Program-made: the position numbers and the translations under genes
Shown: one piece after another, positions 1-9,376 of the stretch
Layout of the letters: each line of letters starts with the position of its first letter
Position numbering within the stretch: the first letter of the stretch is position 1
Source of the DNA: Coccinella septempunctata
Lineage: Eukaryota; Arthropoda; Insecta; Coleoptera; Coccinellidae
NCBI RefSeq assembly: GCF_907165205.1
Contig: NC_058195.1
Span: 25,130,936 to 25,194,935 of the forward strand
Direction: 5' to 3'
DNA length: 64,000 bases
The notes under the pieces: generated by a model
Told to the model about the DNA's origin: nothing
Databases searched by the model: none
The model's input: only the letters and a program-made list of their open reading frames with translations

Positions 1-209
1 CTGCAGGCTCTATTAACGTAGCTGTGTAACGCGGCTATTTTATGTGAAAAAAGGTGGTTAGAATTGTTGTCACTGATAACTCCTGTGTGGGTACGTTTTC
101 TATATACTTCGAATTTATGTTTACCTTCTACGTTAGTGATTGTGAGGTCTAGGAAGTTTTTTCTCTTATTTTCTTTTATTTCCATGGTAAATTTGAAGTT
201 ATTGTTCAA
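1..209 (-). pseudogene. PLE family D, RT C-terminal fragment (copy 1)
   Basis: Minus-strand translation gives the region just after the RT fingers and palm of a Penelope-like element: a NFLDLTI motif, then YRKRTHT, then HKIAALHSYVNRA. This block lies between the catalytic palm and the GIY-YIG endonuclease in PLEs. It is the same sequence as 8985-9193, where it runs on into the rest of the element. Here it is cut off by the window start. It is a dead fragment with no start codon of its own. Confidence 0.75.
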
Positions 210-392
210 AAGTGCAAAAGCCGTTACTTTTTACAAGATATATTTCTACTAACAAACTAAATATGATACAGAGCAAAAAGGGGACAAAGGATGCTTTTCT
301 CTTACTTTTATAGATCCAACAGCCTACCGAATTAAGGATGCATTGTCGAAGGATGGTAATTGTGTTGTTTGTAATGAGAGGATGATTTTTCA
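210..392 (+). pseudogene. PLE family D fragment in inverted orientation (copy 1)
   Basis: Plus-strand translation reads DTEQK...FSLTFIDPTAYRIKDALSKDGNCVV, matching the minus-strand linker and GIY-YIG region at 8710-8880 of the neighbouring PLE. The element therefore turns around at about 210, giving two pieces in opposite orientation. Such inverted 5' junctions are common in PLE insertions. Several substitutions compared with the 8710-8880 copy show that it is older than, or separate from, that copy. Confidence 0.7.
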
Positions 393-1637
393 AACCTACC
401 CCCTCATTTTAGAATAATTATTATTTTAGTTTTCATTTTTAAGTAATTTTGTTTTTGAATCAATTTTCCGATAAATCTTTTCAAATATCCAATTCAGGAT
501 TCCGACATCGTTCGGAATTGTTAACATTCCGCATCGTTTTTATTCCGTTTTCATTTCCTAAAAACGATGTCGCACCGTATAAAACATCCCGAATTGGAAG
601 ATAACCGAGTTTTTTTGTTCGCTAGCACAGATTAGTCGAAATTAAGACGTCTTCATCGACGCATATTTTACCGAATTTCGACCATCAGGGTACATCTGAT
701 TTCCGCACCTCCCCTGTGGGTATAAAATCAGATGTTCCCTAGCGGGTCATTTCACTTACGATTAACTTGATGTCGACTTACTACTCACGATTGATTTGCG
801 ATTAATTAGTGCCGTCCGTCGTAAAAGCTTGTCTTGCTGCCGTGTTGGAAGATTTCTTTAGAGTTTCTTTTTTTTTTGCTACGATTCAGAAAATCATTTT
901 TTTTCTTCTTCGTTACTTTTATTAGGTGTTTCGGAAACTTTTGCGAGTGCAAGTGGCCAAACCGATAGGTAAGACGACACTCCGTTTTTTTAGATATATC
1001 ATTGGAACTTCAGTCTCCGTCTACATCCCTTCTATACCCGAGTCTGAGTTCCACCCCTACTGTCATTAACGTATCCTGCTGATGTGGATACCCGGGGGGT
1101 ACCGAAGGCACTTTGGGGTGGCGCAGCCTTTCCTCATTTTTCCGTCTTTTACCTCGTTCCTGTGTTCACCCCTACGGTTAGGGAGGCATTCTGATGGTGT
1201 GGATACCCGGGGAGTGCCGAACGCGCCTAAGGGTGAGCCGTCGTAACTCTGTGTTGTCATTTTTCATTCCCTAACCTGGCTGAAGTCCGATATCTGTCCG
1301 TTAAGTGTGCGTCTTAGGTTCTGGCTGGCGAACAAGTCCGTAAACCCCCGTATAACTTTTGAGATCGGATCCCGTTTCATTCCGTCCGTTTTGCCCTGTA
1401 AATTCACTGATTTCGAGTCCTTCACTGTACGAGTTTTGTAATAGTGCCATTTGTGTTTCCTTGTAAGAGTCGACAAATATAGTTTGTGTGCGTTGATTTT
1501 GAATTTCACTGGTTGTCGCTAACGCCCCAGACACAAAGGAACCTTGTCTTCTGCTAGTAGCTACCAGGGTAGGTTTGCTATTCTTCCTTAAAGAATAGCT
1601 GGCGCTCGAGTACACAGAGGCAAACCCGTTACAAACA
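393..1637 (+). repeat. Gypsy-1 5' LTR-like region, copy 1
   Basis: About 1.2 kb of non-coding sequence lies between the PLE scrap and a primer-binding-site-like stretch. It ends with ...ACAAACA at 1637, immediately before TGGCGCAACGAGCAGGGACC, the layout expected at an LTR/PBS border. A TATA-like promoter lies at 721. Two related segments about 115 bases apart (near 1083 and 1198) carry GTGGATACCCGGGG, suggesting an internal duplication. The left edge is a guess because no matching 3' LTR survives in the window. Confidence 0.5.
718..760 (+). promoter_or_regulatory. LTR core promoter candidate
   Basis: TATAAAATCAGATG at 721 is followed about 30 bases downstream by TCATTTCACTTACG, which is initiator-like. 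It sits inside the putative LTR, where a Pol II promoter is expected. The same sequence occurs in copy 2 at about 9705. The call rests on motif and position only. Confidence 0.4.
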
Positions 1638-2657
1638 TGGCGCAACGAGCAGGGACCGTTCAGAATCTGTTAGGAAACAACTGAGGTGAGAGACATTAAC
1701 CGGACAGTGAGTGAATTCCCGAAACAGTGAGTAAAACCTCAGAACAGTGAGTAACTATTTGTTGAACGGAAAACTGTGAAAAATAAACTTGATCTGTGTT
1801 CTATTCCCTGCCACTATGTATTGAACTGTTATACTGTGAATTGAATTGGACTATATTTTGTGAATTTTTCTACTGTTGAACCCCATTGAAAATAATTTGT
1901 GATTATTGCATTGAGTTGTTGAAAACTGAACTGTTATTACGCCGTTATATCAGTCGAAATAATTCCGATTTCTTATTATTTCTGATTTATTGAATTGAAC
2001 TGTTTTAATTTCACATTGGGGGTGAGTGAATTTTCGGACTTTGAAAATTTATTGTCGCAATTGGTAAAATCCAATAGGTGTGATTTACCTATCGGTTCAA
2101 TAGTGAATCACCTATTACCCTGTTGATAACTTATCTACCTGTTTTCTATTTTCTTTTGACCTGTACTGTTGAAATTTACTGATTATTTCTGAAAACTGAA
2201 AGCCGATTATTGTGATTTATTTTCTGGCTATTGAACTTTGAAAATTTTTTGGAATATAAACTGTGCCTTTTGGTGCCATTCGAATTTCAGGAAATTTTCC
2301 GGACTATACGAAGTGACTTGCGCTTGTGTGCGGCATTTCTCGAATATTTTCGGACTTTAGTGGGACTGATTGAAATTTTTTTTTCGAGTAACGTTGGACT
2401 TTAATAATTTTTAAAATTTTTTTTGTGATACATCGGGACTAAGTTTGATTTTGGTGCGCCGGGACTTAGACTTTTTTTCTGAAACACCGGGACTTACACT
2501 TTTTTTTTTTTGGTACACCGATACCCACTTCGAACTTAAGTGAATAGGTTGACTAACGATTAACTTACCGGGTTGGACTTGGAACTTAACGGATTGTGAA
2601 AGACATACCGAGTGTAAAATATTGATCCGTTCTGAATCGGACTTAGTTGAATATAAT
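1638..2657 (+). other. Gypsy-1 PBS and long leader, copy 1
   Basis: A PBS-like TGGCGCAACGAGCAGGGACC begins at 1638, followed by about 1 kb of non-coding leader before the gag ATG at 2658. The leader has three closely spaced ACAGTGAGT motifs (about 1706-1752), each resembling a 5' splice donor. From 2410 to 2580 it carries a degenerate array of CCGGGACTTA-type units with poly-T tracts. No open frame of note occurs on the plus strand. Confidence 0.5.
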
Positions 2658-3883
2658 ATGTCGAACATGGATGTGAACCGGTTACTCAATGATGAACTTA
2701 CATACGAATTACAACTGAGGGGACAATCGATACCGGGTACTGTGATGACTAAACGGAGTCTGCTACGACAAGTGCTTCAGTCTAATGAACCTCTACTACC
2801 CCCAACATCATCGAATCCCGCCTCCGAGATTGAGATCTGTCAAAATAAACTAACCGATTTGGTGGAATCCCTTCAGAACTTCAATCATAATAATGCGGCT
2901 AACGAATTTACACATTCAAGGCAGGCTGAACTTTATTGTCACTGCAGACACAACACAGTTACAATTGATTGAACAAATGAAGGCCACTACAGATAAGGCG
3001 TTGGAGACACTGGAGGACTGCGTAAGAGGAGTGATCGTGAACAGCCGCAGACATCCAACCGAGATCAGAGGTCTCTTTTGGATGTGGAGTTTTTGAATCA
3101 GTGTATGAATTACTACGAAAGGATGCGAGGGATTGGTTCATTCCCAGGAGAGGTACTTTTGAGGACTGGGAGGATTTTAGCAACCAACTGAAAGGAGCAT
3201 TTCTGCCAGTTAACTACGAGGAGAATCTGTTGCGAGGAAATAAAAAGGCGAACTCAGGGCCCTGAAGAAAAGTTGCTTCTATATGTTACCCGGATGCAGA
3301 ACTTATTCCAGAAACTCACATATGCAAAACCATCCGAGGTGGAGCAGATCCGGCTTATCCGACAGAGGTTGATCCCGCCCTTACAGCAAGCCTTGGCCTT
3401 CCAGGAGACCAATACTTATGATGAACTTCTCCGTAAGGGAAAAGTTTTTGAACTGGTTCAGTGGCTGATGAGCCAGTACACCCGGCCACCCTCCAAACCA
3501 GGTATTGTGGAAGAACCTCACCTGACGTACAGTCCCCGTCAACTGAACCGATATCAGGCAAGTTTTTCTATGGATACCGGAGAACAGGTTCGCCAGACAA
3601 CTGATCACAGGGAATCAGTCCCGCCGACACAAGCCAACCAGACACGACTTTCTTCGCCGAGGGAAAGCCGTCCAAAGCCACCCAGATCCAGAGAGTCAAT
3701 AGTCCAGCAACAGGAATCACACCGTCCGACCTCTGGACAGGGGCGTAGCTACCGCGGTATCAGCGGTATCAGTGATACGGGGCCCCCAGGCTTTAGGGGC
3801 CCCCTAATGTCTGTAAGCAAAAAATTCCTAAAAATGTTATCCAAAACCTCTTACAGGTTTTACAATAGCATTTTTGAGAATAA

Positions 3884-4225
3884 GTGCTTAGACAACCATT
3901 CATTTCAAAATCCCGTTCATTACACCGAATCGATCATTCAGATAGATACGAATACTTTAAATCTGAAATTCAGAAAATTCGTGCCATCAAAGAACTTTTA
4001 GAATTAGTCCTGATAAAATTCAATAGCCTTGCATCCAATTTTCCGGACGTTATTACTGCATGCCTTTTATTTTTGACCCTTCCGGTTACAACTGCAATCG
4101 CTGAAAGGAGTTTTTCAAAATTAAAACTCATAAAAAATTATCTGAGCACTTCTATGGGGCAGGAACGGCTGTCAGACATGTCGTTATTGTCAATAGACAA
4201 CAACAACATTTTATGTTGTTTGTAA
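3884..4225 (+). pseudogene. hAT transposase C-terminal dimerisation domain
   Basis: The 113-residue frame contains the hAT C-terminal dimerisation signature: FLTLPVTTAIAERSFSKL, then LIKNYLSTSMGQERLSDMSLLSI. The catalytic DDE portion and the zinc finger are missing, so no active transposase is encoded. It sits within the bounded hAT element at 3738-4572 and reads in the same direction as the surrounding gag. Confidence 0.88.
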
Positions 4226-4319
4226 ATTATTTTTTATTGTTTGTATGTTATTTGTTTGTGTATTATTTCGCTCCCAGCACCAAGTATGAGTTAGAACTTT
4301 TAATTATAAGTACATATAA

Positions 4320-4454
4320 GGTTTGTTCGTAGAGTGGTTTGCAACGGTTGTGAACTGTACAGAGCAAGCGCAATTCCATTTTAGGGTAGCGAAAATCCAT
4401 TTGCGCTTGCTCTGTACAGTTCAAAACCGTTGTGAACCACTCTACGAACAAGCC
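4320..4454. mobile_element. 135-bp MITE nested in the hAT element
   Basis: Two ~54-base arms form a near-perfect inverted repeat. The left begins GGTTTGTTCGTAGAGTGG and the right, reversed, begins GGCTTGTTCGTAGAGTGG. TATAA flanks both sides (4315-4319 and 4455-4459), consistent with a TA-type or 5-bp target duplication. There is no coding capacity. The superfamily is not assigned. Confidence 0.75.
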
Positions 4455-4820
4455 TATAATCATTTCGATACTAATCGAACATTTTTTGCTACTTTTATTT
4501 TTACTTCACCCTTCCTTAGGGCCCCTCAACACATTTTGATACAGGGCCCCTCTTAGGCATGCTACGCCACTGCCTCTGGAGACGGGTCCGAGGGTCGATC
4601 CAGACCTTCGACACCTCCACCCCGCCGTCCAGCCGAGGATAGCCGCGCTGACCGGACCGAGCCACCATCAGGGAGGAGAGTGTCCTTCCAGACACAGTGT
4701 TTCCGATGTGGTGGATATGGCCACATGCGTCGAGAATGTCGCAGGCCTCCGAAAATCTTCTGTTCTCGATGCCAGAGGGAAAATATTCTCTCACGAGACT
4801 GTACGTGTTCGGGAAACTGA

Positions 4821-6394
4821 AAGGGAGATTGGAGGCGGAGTCGACCACATCTCCCGGAATCTCGACTCCACTGGCACCGGCTACCTGTAATGATAACCGT
4901 CCGTTAGTAGAGGTCAGAATAGCCGGCAAACACTTCCGAGCACTGATAGATACCGAAGCGAGCAGGAGTTTCTGCAGTCAGGCCGTATCCGATCAGTGTG
5001 AAAGTAAAGGAATCACAGGACAAACAATGCACAACTTACCGGTTGACATTATTCTGGAGATGGATGTTCCGTAAATCTCAGTACCGCCGAGTGTTTTCTG
5101 GAAGGCCGACTGATCTCGATGCCGATGACTTTCGTCGAAACCACCGCAGAAGTTCACACCGCCGAAGAACACCTGTTGGAGTTGACGGAGTCTCAGAAAC
5201 AGGAGCTGGAAGCATTTCTGAAAGAAGAATTAAAGAAGTTTGAAGACCTATATGGTACAACCGACCTGAAGATCGAACGGAAACCGGGCACCGAACCGAT
5301 CAAACAACGATACCGACCCCTAAACCCGAAAATGCAGGAGATTTTCAATCAGGAAGTAGACCGTATGCTGGCTGAGGGAGTGATTGAACCCTCCAAGTCA
5401 CCGTGGAGTTCACCGGTGGTATAGGTCAGAAAGAAAGACGGAAAATACCGTTTTTGCATCGACTTCCGTGCCGTCAACCAAGTGTCTGTAAAAGATGCAT
5501 ACCAATTGCCGTACATTTCTGGGATTCTGGATAAACTGCGTAAGGCCGAGTACATCTTTACACTGGATGTGAAACGAGGATACTGGCAGATACCGTTAGC
5601 AAAGGAGAGCCGTCCGATTACTGCCTTCACAGTTCCAAGAAGGGGATTGTTCCAGTTCACCGTCATGCCGTTTGGTCTTCACGCTAGTCCAGCCACATTC
5701 CAGAGATTCTTAGACACCGTTATTGGCCCAGAAATGGAATCGGAGGCTTTCGCTTACCTGGACGATATAGTTGTTCTGGGTGAAACTTTCGAGGAGCACC
5801 TGGAAAACTTAAGAGAAGTATTCCAGCGGTTGAGAGAAGCCAATCTTCGTCTCAACCCCGAAAAGTGTGACTTTGTGCGAAAATCCCTGAAATACCTAGG
5901 ACATGTCGTCACTTCCGAAGGAATCCGTACCGACCCGGATAAAGTTTCGTCTATCGTAGCATTCCCAGCACCGAAAACCATCCGTGAATTGCGCCGTTTT
6001 CTGGGAGTTGCTAGCTGGTACCGCCGTTTTATAGAGAACTTTTCCGACGTCGTTTCACCGTTAACTCACCTGTTAAAGAAGAAACCACGTTGGAAGTGGG
6101 GTGAGGAATAACAAAAAGCGTTCGACCTCCTGAAACAAAAATTGACCGAATCACCGATACTTGCCTGTCCGGATTTCAATCAACCGTTCGTCCTGCAAAC
6201 AGGCGCCAGTGACGTAGGCCTTGGAGGAGCCCTGACCCAAGTTCTGGATGGGGAGGAAAGGGTGATCGCCTATGTCAGCCGTACCTTGATTACCGCCGAA
6301 AGAAATTACTCCGTGTCCGAAAAGGAATGTCTCGCCATCGTTTTCTCGATAGAGAAACTGCGACCATACCTGGAAGGATTTCATTTTACCGTAA
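4821..6394 (+). pseudogene. pol: Gypsy-1 pol, copy 1, truncated in RNase H
   Basis: Order: protease (ALIDTEASRSF near 4945, where the family has DTG), then RT with PWSSPVV, CIDFRAVNQ, the catalytic FAYLDDIVV at about 5750 and FLGVASWYRRF, then RNase H starting ILACPDF with YVSRTL and NYSVSEKECLA. Breaks are a frame change between protease and RT, a TAG replacing the codon after SSPVV at 5422-5424, a TAA at about 6109, and loss of homology at 6394 before the end of RNase H. Integrase is absent. In the intact family this polyprotein matures, reverse-transcribes and integrates the element. Confidence 0.92.
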
Positions 6395-6797
6395 TGGTGT
6401 AGGGGTGTTTTCAAATCCATTAAACTGAAGAACAGAATGGGTGTCGGGAAAGAAGATTATCTCGATTTATTTAACCAGAATAAGACTTGTTTTTGTTTAC
6501 GGATTCACCTTTTGTTCCTGAGGATTCTTTATTCAACTCCAGCATTAAGTATCATCGTAAAAAAGAAACATCCCAAGTAATCCAACCATAATTCCGCAAC
6601 AGAATCGAGGGGTGTCGACGAGGGCGTCGAAGAGTTTTCACGTCATCCGCTTCTGGATTTCGAAGTTATTCTGTATCAGATAGTGTACGAAATGTTTTCT
6701 TTGTGAATTAGGTGAATTGCTTAGGGTGATAATCCCTGTTCTCGTCCACCTTAGTGGTTTTAAGGGTATTATTGAGAATATTCCATCTATCAGGAAA
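6395..6797. other. Unassigned stretch after truncated Gypsy-1
   Basis: No recognisable gene or repeat terminus. It replaces the rest of the Gypsy element in copy 1. Short minus-strand frames show no known domain. Confidence 0.5.
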
Positions 6798-6954
6798 AGG
6801 GTGACCGGCCACCGAATGCGAAGTTGTGCGAAGCTGAGCGTTTTCAATGCTAATATAATTGACAAGCTACGAATCGAGTGACGCAGCTCCTTCCTCATTT
6901 AGCATTGAAAACACTCAGCTTCGCACAACTTCGCATTCGATGGCCGGTCACCCT
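6798..6954. mobile_element. 157-bp inverted-repeat MITE
   Basis: Arms of about 57 bases: the left begins AGGGTGACCGGCCACCGAAT and the right, reversed, begins AGGGTGACCGGCCATCGAAT. The loop is about 40 bases. No clear target duplication is visible, so the superfamily is open. There is no coding sequence. Confidence 0.75.
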
Positions 6955-6960
6955 AATGGT

Positions 6961-7512
6961 TGTGATATAAATATATGATAGTGATATGATAGTATCATGG
7001 GATGTACTTGTAGATGAATAAAGACAGTTCAGATCCAGACATCATCGAGTTTATAAATTGTGTACGAAACGTACAATAAATATCCAAAATTAGATATATC
7101 AAAAATTCATAAATTCAATTCATCCAAATATTTCCATTCGAAATTATTTAGATCATTCTCTCTTTCATAATTGTTATTTCCTGTGTAAGTAGGCCAGGTG
7201 AGACAAAGGATTGCAATAGTTTGTTTTAATATCTAACATTCCTTAATCAAACTGCAGCAATTTTGCAAGAAAAGAAAATGTACTGAATACGCAAAATGTA
7301 AGTCGATTTCGATTATGTGGTCTTGACGTCATTGTACAATTTTACTATATATAGTTTGTTAGATTAGGAAATAAACGTTCATTAACAAGTGATTCGCATT
7401 ATCAATCTCAATCCTCGAGTTCCTAAGTTTTCACAACCCAGAACTCTTAGAACTTGAGGTACAATTGAGATACCACCCCAACAAATTGATTCTTATGTAT
7501 AAGATTAGAACA
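6961..7512 (+). repeat. LTR of a second Gypsy family (Gypsy-3)
   Basis: The segment starts TGTGATATAAATATATG and ends ...GAACA just before TGGCGGAGTCG, a PBS-like sequence. A TATATATAG promoter-like motif lies near 7345. About 90 bases downstream a gag-like frame starts at 7604. The second LTR is not in the window. Confidence 0.5.
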
Positions 7513-7603
7513 TGGCGGAGTCGTTTTAACGAACCATATATCGTTACAGTATAATTCAAAATTAGAATAAGTGAAAATCATATTAATACACACAACATCC
7601 AAC

Positions 7604-7834
7604 ATGAACAAAGTAATCGCACCTGGTGAAATGGAAGCCGACAAGGACCCAGCTGAAGCATGGCGTTTCTTCAAGCAAAAATTCCTAATGTTCCTGAAAG
7701 CATCAAAACTGGAAGGAGAAGAGGAGGAAGTTAAGTGTGCTTTTACTCAACCACATAGGAAACAAAGGGTTGAAAATATTTAATACATTCCATTTTGATA
7801 AATCTTCGGACTCCAACAAATATCAATTAAAATA
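7604..7834 (+). pseudogene. Gypsy-3 gag N-terminal scrap
   Basis: It begins MNKVIAPGEM and continues DPAEAWRFFKQKF and LKASKLEGEEEEVKCA. After one frameshift near 7742 it reads LNHIGNKGLKIFNTFHF, the typical start of gag in K02A2.6-like Ty3/Gypsy elements. The element is cut at about 7835 by the end of PLE family D. It is non-functional. Confidence 0.6.
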
Positions 7835-7876
7835 GAAACAAGTAACAAGGGTCTCAATCTCACAGATTTATTGCTC

Positions 7877-7928
7877 GAAATCACGACCGGTTTCGGGATG
7901 TCTAAACGCATCCCATCTTCAGGTTTCC
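7877..7928 (-). ncRNA. Hammerhead-ribozyme-like motif, PLE family D
   Basis: On the minus strand: a stem I strand GGAAAC, core CTGAAGA, stem II GGGATG...CATCCC (six pairs), GAAA, then palindromic ACCGGT, with GTC before the stem I return strand GTGATTTC. This matches a minimal type I hammerhead with a very short helix III, a class reported in PLE pseudo-LTRs. Self-cleavage is inferred, not shown. Confidence 0.6.
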
Positions 7929-8149
7929 TACAAAAGATTTTTCTGAGTTGTTACCTAGGTAACAAAAAGACAATAAAAATACCAACCTGTGATGGACTAC
8001 AGTTAGAAACTAGGAATTCGGTTATAAAACTTAAAAAATTCAAAAACACAAATAAAGCAAGCAAACATAAGAAATGTGATTACAAAATGGTGGTTTACAG
8101 CGCAATCTAAGTTTTCATACTGTAAAGGATGACAATACATAAAAGATAA

Positions 8150-9193
8150 CTACGTACTAAGAGTAGGAAAGAAGATTGAGAAAAGGGAACTGCTTTCATA
8201 TTCTGTTTGGACGTTCAATGATGTCCGGGAGTTAATTTTATATCTCATAATTTCCAAATTTTCCAAACAATTCAGTTTACTACCCTTTTCTACAAAATGG
8301 ACGACTTCGAAAACGGTTTCGGTATGAAAATTGTGGTTGGTCTCAAGAATATGTTTGGCAAATAAGGACTCACGTGAATTATTTCTGATACATCTTAGGT
8401 GTTCCTCTTTTCTAACTTTAAAATTTCTAAAGGTACGACCAACATGGGCATTGCCAGGGTTGAGTTTCGGGGGGAGTTTTAAATGAAATTTTTCTGATTT
8501 TGACTTATGAAGTGAGACTTTTTGAAAATGATATTATGTATACCTATATTATTTCGGGGGGGGGTTTGAACCCCCAAAACCCTCCCCCTGGCTACGCCCG
8601 TGACGACCAATATATACGGCACCACACTCACACGATAGTTTATGCAACCCCGACCTATTTAAAATCGGGACTTTGTCCTTATTATTAATGATTACATCTC
8701 CAATTGTTTTATCAACTCTAAATGAAACAACACAATTACCATCCTTCGACAATGCATTCTTAATTCGGTAGGCTGTTGGATCTATACGAGTAAGAGAAAA
8801 GAATCTTTTGTTCCATTTTTGCTCTGTATCATAGTTTGTTAGTAGAAATATCTCGTGTAAATGGTTTCGGTTTCTGCACTTTTGAACAAGTTTGTCAACT
8901 AAATTTAAGTGATATCCATAATTGAAGGCGATTTGTTTTATAATCTTAATTTCATTATTAAAATAATCATTGTCCAATGGTTAGCTGCAGGCTCTATTAA
9001 CGTAGCTGTGTAACGCGGCTATTTTATGTGAAAAAAGGTGGTTAGAATTGTTGTCACTGATAACTCCTGTGTGGGTACGTTTTCTATATACTTCGAATTT
9101 ATGTTTACCTTCTACGTTAGTGATTGTGAGGTCTAGGAAGTTTTTTCTCTTATTTTCTTTTATTTCCATGGTAAATTTGAAGTTATTGTTCAA
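8150..9193 (-). pseudogene. PLE family D RT C-terminus and GIY-YIG endonuclease
   Basis: Reading from 9193: FLDLTITNVEGKHKFEVYRK, HKIAAL, an in-frame stop after NRACS at about 8981, then FNNEIKIIKQIAFNYGYHLN, CECGAVYIGR at about 8600, a hAT MITE, then GRTFRNFKVRKEEHLRC and IRNNSRESLFAKHILETNH, ending at a TAG at 8150-8152. VYIGR with the following TFRNF and H/E-rich helix is the GIY-YIG nuclease fold that cuts target DNA in EN-positive PLEs. The RT catalytic palm is missing. The frame is broken by a stop and an insertion, so the gene is dead. Confidence 0.82.
8443..8602. mobile_element. 160-bp hAT-type MITE in PLE family D
   Basis: The termini are CATGGGCATTGCCAGGG on the left and, read inwards, CACGGGCGTAGCCAGGGGG on the right. 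Perfect 8-bp target duplications ACGACCAA flank it at 8435-8442 and 8603-8610. Removing it rejoins the GIY-YIG reading frame at VYIGR/TFRNF. There is no coding sequence. Confidence 0.9.
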
Positions 9194-9197
9194 AAGT

Positions 9198-9376
9198 GCA
9201 AAAGCCGTTACTTTTTACAAGATATATTTCTACTAACAAACTAAATATGATACAGAGCAAAAAGGGGACAAAGGATGCTTTTCTCTTACTTTTATAGATC
9301 CAACAGCCTACCGAATTAAGGATGCATTGTCGAAGGATGGTAATTGTGTTGTTTGTAATGAGAGGATGATTTTTCA
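9198..9376 (+). pseudogene. PLE family D inverted fragment (copy 2)
   Basis: Duplicate of 210-392. The plus-strand translation FIDPTAYRIKDALSKDG corresponds to the minus-strand linker at 8710-8880, so here the PLE runs head-on into an inverted piece of the same family. The junction lies at about 9197. Confidence 0.7.

Larger units (their letters stand above)
3738..4572. mobile_element. hAT transposon, internally deleted, in gag of copy 1
   Basis: The terminal inverted repeats are CAGGGGCGTAGC on the left and CAGTGGCGTAGC on the right, read inwards. They are flanked by perfect 8-bp target duplications CCTCTGGA at 3730-3737 and 4573-4580. Copy 2 of the Gypsy element has the empty site with a single CCTCTGGA at about 12913. 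The element is 835 bp long and keeps only the 3' part of a transposase. A second MITE is nested inside at 4320-4454. Confidence 0.93.
2658..4820 (+). pseudogene. gag: Gypsy-1 gag, copy 1, interrupted by a hAT element
   Basis: Gag starts with MSNMDVNRLLNDEL at 2658. It continues through a capsid-like helical region (RMQNLFQKLTYAKPSE... after 3290) and ends in a CCHC zinc knuckle (CFRCGGYGHMRREC) at about 4700-4740, followed by a second Cys-rich stretch and a stop at 4818-4820. The frame is broken. A 24-base deletion relative to copy 2 lies near 2908, there is a frameshift near 3095, and a hAT element occupies 3738-4572. The product would be the nucleic-acid-binding structural protein of a Ty3/Gypsy retroelement. 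It is non-functional here. Confidence 0.85.
7836..9197 (-). mobile_element. Penelope-like element, family D, 5'-truncated
   Basis: Minus-strand PLE fragment: RT thumb and linker at 9193-8981, GIY-YIG endonuclease at 8700-8150, a 3' untranslated region, and a pseudo-LTR with a hammerhead-like motif at 7877-7928. It interrupts the Gypsy-3 gag on the left. At about 9197 it joins an inverted piece of itself. A hAT MITE (8443-8602) splits the endonuclease. Confidence 0.82.

Noticed and set aside
4129..7000. CRISPR array or prokaryotic contamination
   Set aside because: No regularly spaced repeats with spacers; all elements are eukaryotic transposons.
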